A DNA stretch of 6,390 bases from an uncultured Pseudomonadota bacterium. Lineage in GTDB: Bacteria; SAR324; NAC60-12. A program made the translations under genes and the position numbers. Positions 6,145-6,390 of the stretch are shown one piece after another. Location: assembly GCA_913056375.1 (NCBI GenBank), contig CAJXNF010000171.1:1-6390 (forward strand), given 5' to 3'. The stretch's first letter is position 1. Each line of letters opens with the position of its first letter. The notes under the pieces were generated by a model that made no database searches, was not told the DNA's origin, and saw only the letters and a program-made list of their open reading frames with translations.

Positions 6145-6390
6145 ATGTCATACGAACTACTCGTCGGATTGGCTGGCCTTTTGGGGCTGTTATTCTTGAT
6201 CGCACTGCGGATACCGATTGCGTATGCGATGATCGTCACTGGCGGAATTGGCGTGACAATCCTGAACGGGCCACTGATCTTCATGTCTCAATTGAAGGAT
6301 CTGGCCTACATTCAATTTTCCATCTATGACCTCTCTGTGGTCCCCATGTTTGTGCTGATGGGAAATTTGGCAACCAAGGCGGGTCTATCA
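6145..6390 (+). CDS. dctM: TRAP transporter large membrane subunit, DctM family (5' part only)
   Basis: The first 82 codons of a gene that continues past the right edge without a stop. The product begins MSYELLVGLAGLLGLLFLIA, a first membrane helix, followed by LRIPIAYAMIVTGGIG (21-36) and YDLSVVPMFVLMGNLATKAG (61-80). These match the N-terminal helices and the PMFVLMG-type motif of the DctM permease, which forms the ion-coupled transport path. Complete family members have about 425 residues, so roughly a fifth is present. ATG at 6145 follows the small-subunit stop by 10 bases; no clear Shine-Dalgarno sequence is seen, so translation may be coupled to the preceding gene. Confidence 0.92.
   Translation, partial: MSYELLVGLAGLLGLLFLIALRIPIAYAMIVTGGIGVTILNGPLIFMSQLKDLAYIQFSIYDLSVVPMFVLMGNLATKAGLS

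Overview
The window looks like bacterial chromosome from a Gram-negative organism, most likely a proteobacterium. The main reasons are a complete start to a tripartite (TRAP) transporter operon with a secreted periplasmic binding protein, and protein sequences of proteobacterial type. The genus cannot be read from this sequence. A marine or other transporter-rich lineage is a guess only.

Right three quarters (about 1003-6390): a compact, divergently arranged carbohydrate-uptake and catabolism locus. Four minus-strand genes run leftwards from about 4232: a xylose-isomerase-like TIM-barrel enzyme, a complete PfkB/ribokinase-type sugar kinase, a RbsD/FucU-type sugar mutarotase, and a second ribokinase-type kinase that has lost its C-terminal catalytic end. 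A 332-base intergenic region (4233-4564) separates them from three plus-strand TRAP genes: the binding protein (DctP type), the small membrane subunit (DctQ type), and the beginning of the large membrane subunit (DctM type), which runs off the right edge. The layout suggests TRAP import of a sugar or sugar derivative, followed inside the cell by anomer interconversion, aldose-ketose isomerisation and phosphorylation. The actual substrate is not determined by the sequence.

Left sixth (1-1002): AT-rich DNA in which I find no credible gene. It carries a cluster of four CTTATAAGGA elements, including a 13-base perfect inverted repeat, and several short palindromes further in. This DNA begins next to the point where the second kinase loses similarity to its family, so a deletion, insertion or rearrangement (or an assembly join) probably lies near 1000-1055.

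The points most worth a second look are the kinase truncated before its GAGD motif, the probable CTG start of the intact kinase (overlapping the preceding stop codon and preceded by a strong ribosome binding site), the TRAP transporter paired with sugar-kinase/mutarotase genes, and the repeat cluster at the left end. I see no CRISPR array, tRNA, rRNA, transposase or defence system.
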